From Melitaea cinxia (taxonomy: Eukaryota > Arthropoda > Insecta > Lepidoptera > Nymphalidae): DNA of 64,000 nucleotides. This document shows positions 61,470 through 64,000 of the stretch, one piece after another. The number at the start of each line of letters is the position of its first letter. Within the stretch, counting starts at the first letter, position 1. Made by a program: the position numbers and the translations under genes. Below the pieces are notes generated by a model that saw nothing but the letters and a program-made list of their open reading frames with translations, did not search any database and was not told the origin of the DNA. The stretch is taken from the NCBI RefSeq assembly GCF_905220565.1, contig NC_059418.1, forward strand, positions 11,337,441 through 11,401,440, read 5' to 3'.

Positions 61470-61775
61470 TCTATACAAATAAATGAAATTCGAGTGTTTG
61501 TTTGTAATATTAAAATAACCGCTTTTTACTAAATGCATATGGATGTTTACACGTTACATATACCAAAATAACATTTTTTACATTTTTTTCTGTCTGTTTG
61601 TTCCGGCTAATCTCTGAAACGGCTGGACCGATTTTGACGGGACTTTCACAGGCAGATAGCTAATGTAGTAAGAAGTAACTTAGGCCACTTGTATTTTAGA
61701 ATTTATTTTATAACTACAAACTGAACAATAATGTTTTGTTTAATTCCACGCGGACGAAGTCGCGGGCGCAGCTAG
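61470..61775 (+). mobile_element. Helitron (non-autonomous), complete, 306 bp
   Basis: TCTATACAAATAAATGAAAT after A; ends GACGAAGTCGCGGGCGCAG then CTAG before T. Reference copy for the fragments at 26735, 51700 and 62664. Confidence 0.9.
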
Positions 61776-62035
61776 TTATTAAATAAAAATACGAATACAG
61801 GGAAAATAAAAGCATTTTAAAAGAATAAGAATACAATTGTGTTAGAAATCGTTACTGTAATAGAATGGGAATATGCAGAGAATTTTATCAAACCAAGTTT
61901 CATATTGTTTCTTAATGAAAATAATATTGCTTACTACAGTGTTGTATTCCTGAGGTAAGTAAGGTGACCAGAGCTCCTGGGGGATTTCCTATGCCTCTAT
62001 GAAGAACAAATTTAAAGATGTCTTTGGATGTCAAG

Positions 62036-62440
62036 AGACTATGAACATTTTTGAATATCATATCAAAAATTGACCGCTCTAGCGGGGTTCGAACTAGAAG
62101 CTATGGAACGATGTACCCGCTGGGTCGAAATTTTTGATATGATGATTTTTATTTTCGGTTTAAGCGAACCGTGGCGCCGTCTATAGTGAGTTCTTTACAG
62201 AAACCCGTAACTATACAAAGTTTCATATTACAATGAAAATCTTTGACAGGAGACGATACCACGCTATTTTTAATATGTACGATTTTTTTTTGCTTAATTG
62301 GCTAGAGCACCGACACGGTCAGTCGGAGACGCGGGTTCGAACCCCGCTGGAGCGGTCAATTTTTGATATGATATTCAAAAATGTCTAGAATTCCCAATGT
62401 GTGGGTAACACAAAGATAAAATCGTACATAAGATACTATG
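62036..62440. repeat. Rep-B foldback element, most complete copy
   Basis: Left arm TTTTTGAATATCATATCAAA then CTAGCGGGGTTCGAAC; right arm GTTCGAACCCCGCTGG then TTTGATATGATATTCAAAAA. The right module has A-box-like CTTAATTGGCTAGAGCACCG and a B box GGGTTCGAACCCC. It is followed by CCCAATGTGTGGGTAACAC and AAAATCGTAC. The interior includes CCGTGGCGCCGTCTATAGTG. Confidence 0.85.
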
Positions 62441-62663
62441 AATTCGCGCTAAAAGTACGGACATTATAAGCCTGTGGATATATCACTCACATAAAAAAAG
62501 TTAGATGATAATCCCATCTTAAATATCTGAAAACACACAAACCCAAAAAACTAAGAATACTACAAATACCCTTTGGTCTTATGAATATTTGTGTAGAGCT
62601 GCAACAACTGGAACCTATGACCACCGTACCAAAAAGTCATCAAAATATTTATTATATTTTGAA

Positions 62664-62850
62664 CTAGCTGTGCCCGCGACTTCATCCGCCTGTAATTTAA
62701 CAAAAAGTGATTGTTCAGTTTGCAGTGCTAAAAAATAAATAAATTTCTAAAATAAAAGTAGCGTAAATTACTTCTTAGTACATCAGCTATCTGCCAGTGA
62801 AAGTCCCGTCAAAATCGGTCCAGCCGTTTCAGAGATTAGCCGATGTAGCC
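62664..62850 (-). repeat. Helitron 3' part (61470 family)
   Basis: CTAGCTGTGCCCGCGACTTC at left; GCTATCTGCCAGTGAAAGTC and CAAAATCGGTCCAGCCGTTT. The 5' end is missing. Confidence 0.75.
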
Positions 62851-62884
62851 GTCAGACCTAACCTACTTTATTAAAATTAATTAA

Positions 62885-63095
62885 AAAAAAATATAATAAT
62901 CGATTATCGAAATATGACAATCGATTATTAATCAATGGACTTATATTTCCGTAGTACACGAAAAACGTTAAAAAAGGTCAGCCAAAATTTTTGAAAACCG
63001 ATCGATTATTTTAATATTCGATTACTATTTGTTAATAATATCGATTTATCATTAATCGTGTTAAATTGAGAAGAAAATAATCGATTTCTTTACGT
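62885..63095. repeat. AT-rich tract with repeated ATCGATTA
   Basis: ATCGATTA or a one-base variant appears about eight times (for example 62898, 62921, 63001, 63080). Many are partly palindromic. Confidence 0.65.
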
Positions 63096-64000
63096 AACGT
63101 ATGGAACGTTGCTCGGAATAAGCCGTGCTTTTTATCGTTCGGGTGATCGGGTAAAAATACAAGTTGTATTTTTGTTGTTACATCTCATCCCCAGTTTCTA
63201 GTAAACACAGACAGTGTCTTAAACATACCATTACACTAAAGAGTAGAGACGTTATTCTGATCATGAGATAAGATTTTCTGAAGTCTGCTTAGAATAACTA
63301 TAACATAATAACAATCGTAGTGCGATTATCGTACCCAATTACCCATTATTAAGAGTGTATGCTACCTCAAATTGCTTATTTTCCACTCGGCAGGATGTCC
63401 TGATATCTTCCAAACTACTGAATATTTAAGTTTGAAATTTATGTATGGTAAAGTTCAGGACATAAACTATCTTTCATATGTTTCAAAAACTCGATATCAT
63501 AAAGTTACCTCTATTTTTGTATTAAAACCTTAATATCTCAGTAAATATAGAAGTTATGGACTTGAGATTAAGCATGGTAATTGAAATAAGTATGAAGAAC
63601 ATTTTATATGTTGCGTTTTTTTAAAAATAACTATTGATAATGTTTGTGGGGAGAAAATACATATAATTCGCGCGATGAACAACCAAGCGCTCTCAATTCT
63701 CATGTGTATTTAAAACGGGTGAAATCTGAATTCGAGCTGAGTTAGTGTAGCCCCTTAATGAATAGGAAAGTATATATCAATTATGGTTCAAATATAGGCT
63801 TTGACTGGACTGTTAGCTAGTCAAATCCCTTGCAGGAAAGATCTTGTTTCTAACAAACAGACGTCAATATCGAATTATATTCTGCGATACCTTTATCATA
63901 TTGAAATAACATAACGTTAGCGCGATTCAAGTTACACCCAGCGCCATCTATTAGGAGGTTTCGTCCGTGCTTTTTTTTAGATACGTAGCCTCGTAGCAAC
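63096..64000. other. Unassigned
   Basis: No gene, no recognised repeat family, no long ORF. Confidence 0.45.

Overview
The window looks like insect DNA, most probably from a moth or butterfly. It is AT-rich, has no bacterial gene layout, and is packed with repeat types that I recognise from lepidopteran genomes: short Helitrons ending in hairpin-CTAG, tRNA-headed SINEs, LINE 3' ends with (GAT)n tails, and the ubiquitous AACCGACTTC-ended family (called Rep-H here). I find no host protein-coding gene, rRNA or functional tRNA gene. Every long reading frame belongs to a transposable element. The species and clade names are inference, because no search could be run.

Layout. 73-5110 is an apparently intact Jockey/CR1-type LINE (LINE-a): ORF1 with a PHD-like finger, a 906-bp inter-ORF region that is completely open in one frame, and ORF2 with endonuclease and reverse transcriptase. 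5355-10243 is a related, 5'-truncated and frameshifted LINE (LINE-b); its 3' UTR is split by a Helitron compound (8163-9897). From 10244 to 64000 there is a mosaic of non-coding repeats, often nested, with AT-rich stretches in which I recognise nothing.

Family labels used below are my own. RTE-like: LINE 3' ends with (GAT)n tails, several with clear target-site duplications. Rep-S: a second (GAT)n-tailed LINE end. Rep-T: a third RTE-like end, with a (CACT/TGAC)n tail. Rep-Z: a LINE 3' end carrying GGCAAACAAGCGTACGGCTC. LINE-F: LINE C-terminus plus 3' UTR. SINE-A, SINE-C, SINE-D, SINE-J: tRNA-headed SINEs. Rep-B: foldback elements with tRNA-like arms. Rep-E, G, H, I, K, L, M, N, P: other dispersed families. 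Helitrons: at least a dozen short copies.

The most interesting signals are: (1) the uninterrupted 319-codon frame that bridges ORF1 and ORF2 of LINE-a; (2) two large inverted-repeat elements at 41071-41824 (174-bp arms) and 43113-43611 (about 153-bp arms); (3) foldback elements whose arms are tRNA-like; (4) a TA-flanked, palindrome-rich MITE at 34028-34479 inside a SINE; (5) a hAT-like element at 48668-49254 containing a poly(A) retroposon with a perfect 12-bp target duplication and a Helitron; (6) a tandem array at 40.4-41.0 kb carrying YY1/Pho-like motifs in each unit. The genes work together only in the sense of transposition: LINE proteins mobilise themselves and could mobilise the SINEs and truncated LINE ends, while Helitrons and MITEs depend on transposases encoded elsewhere.
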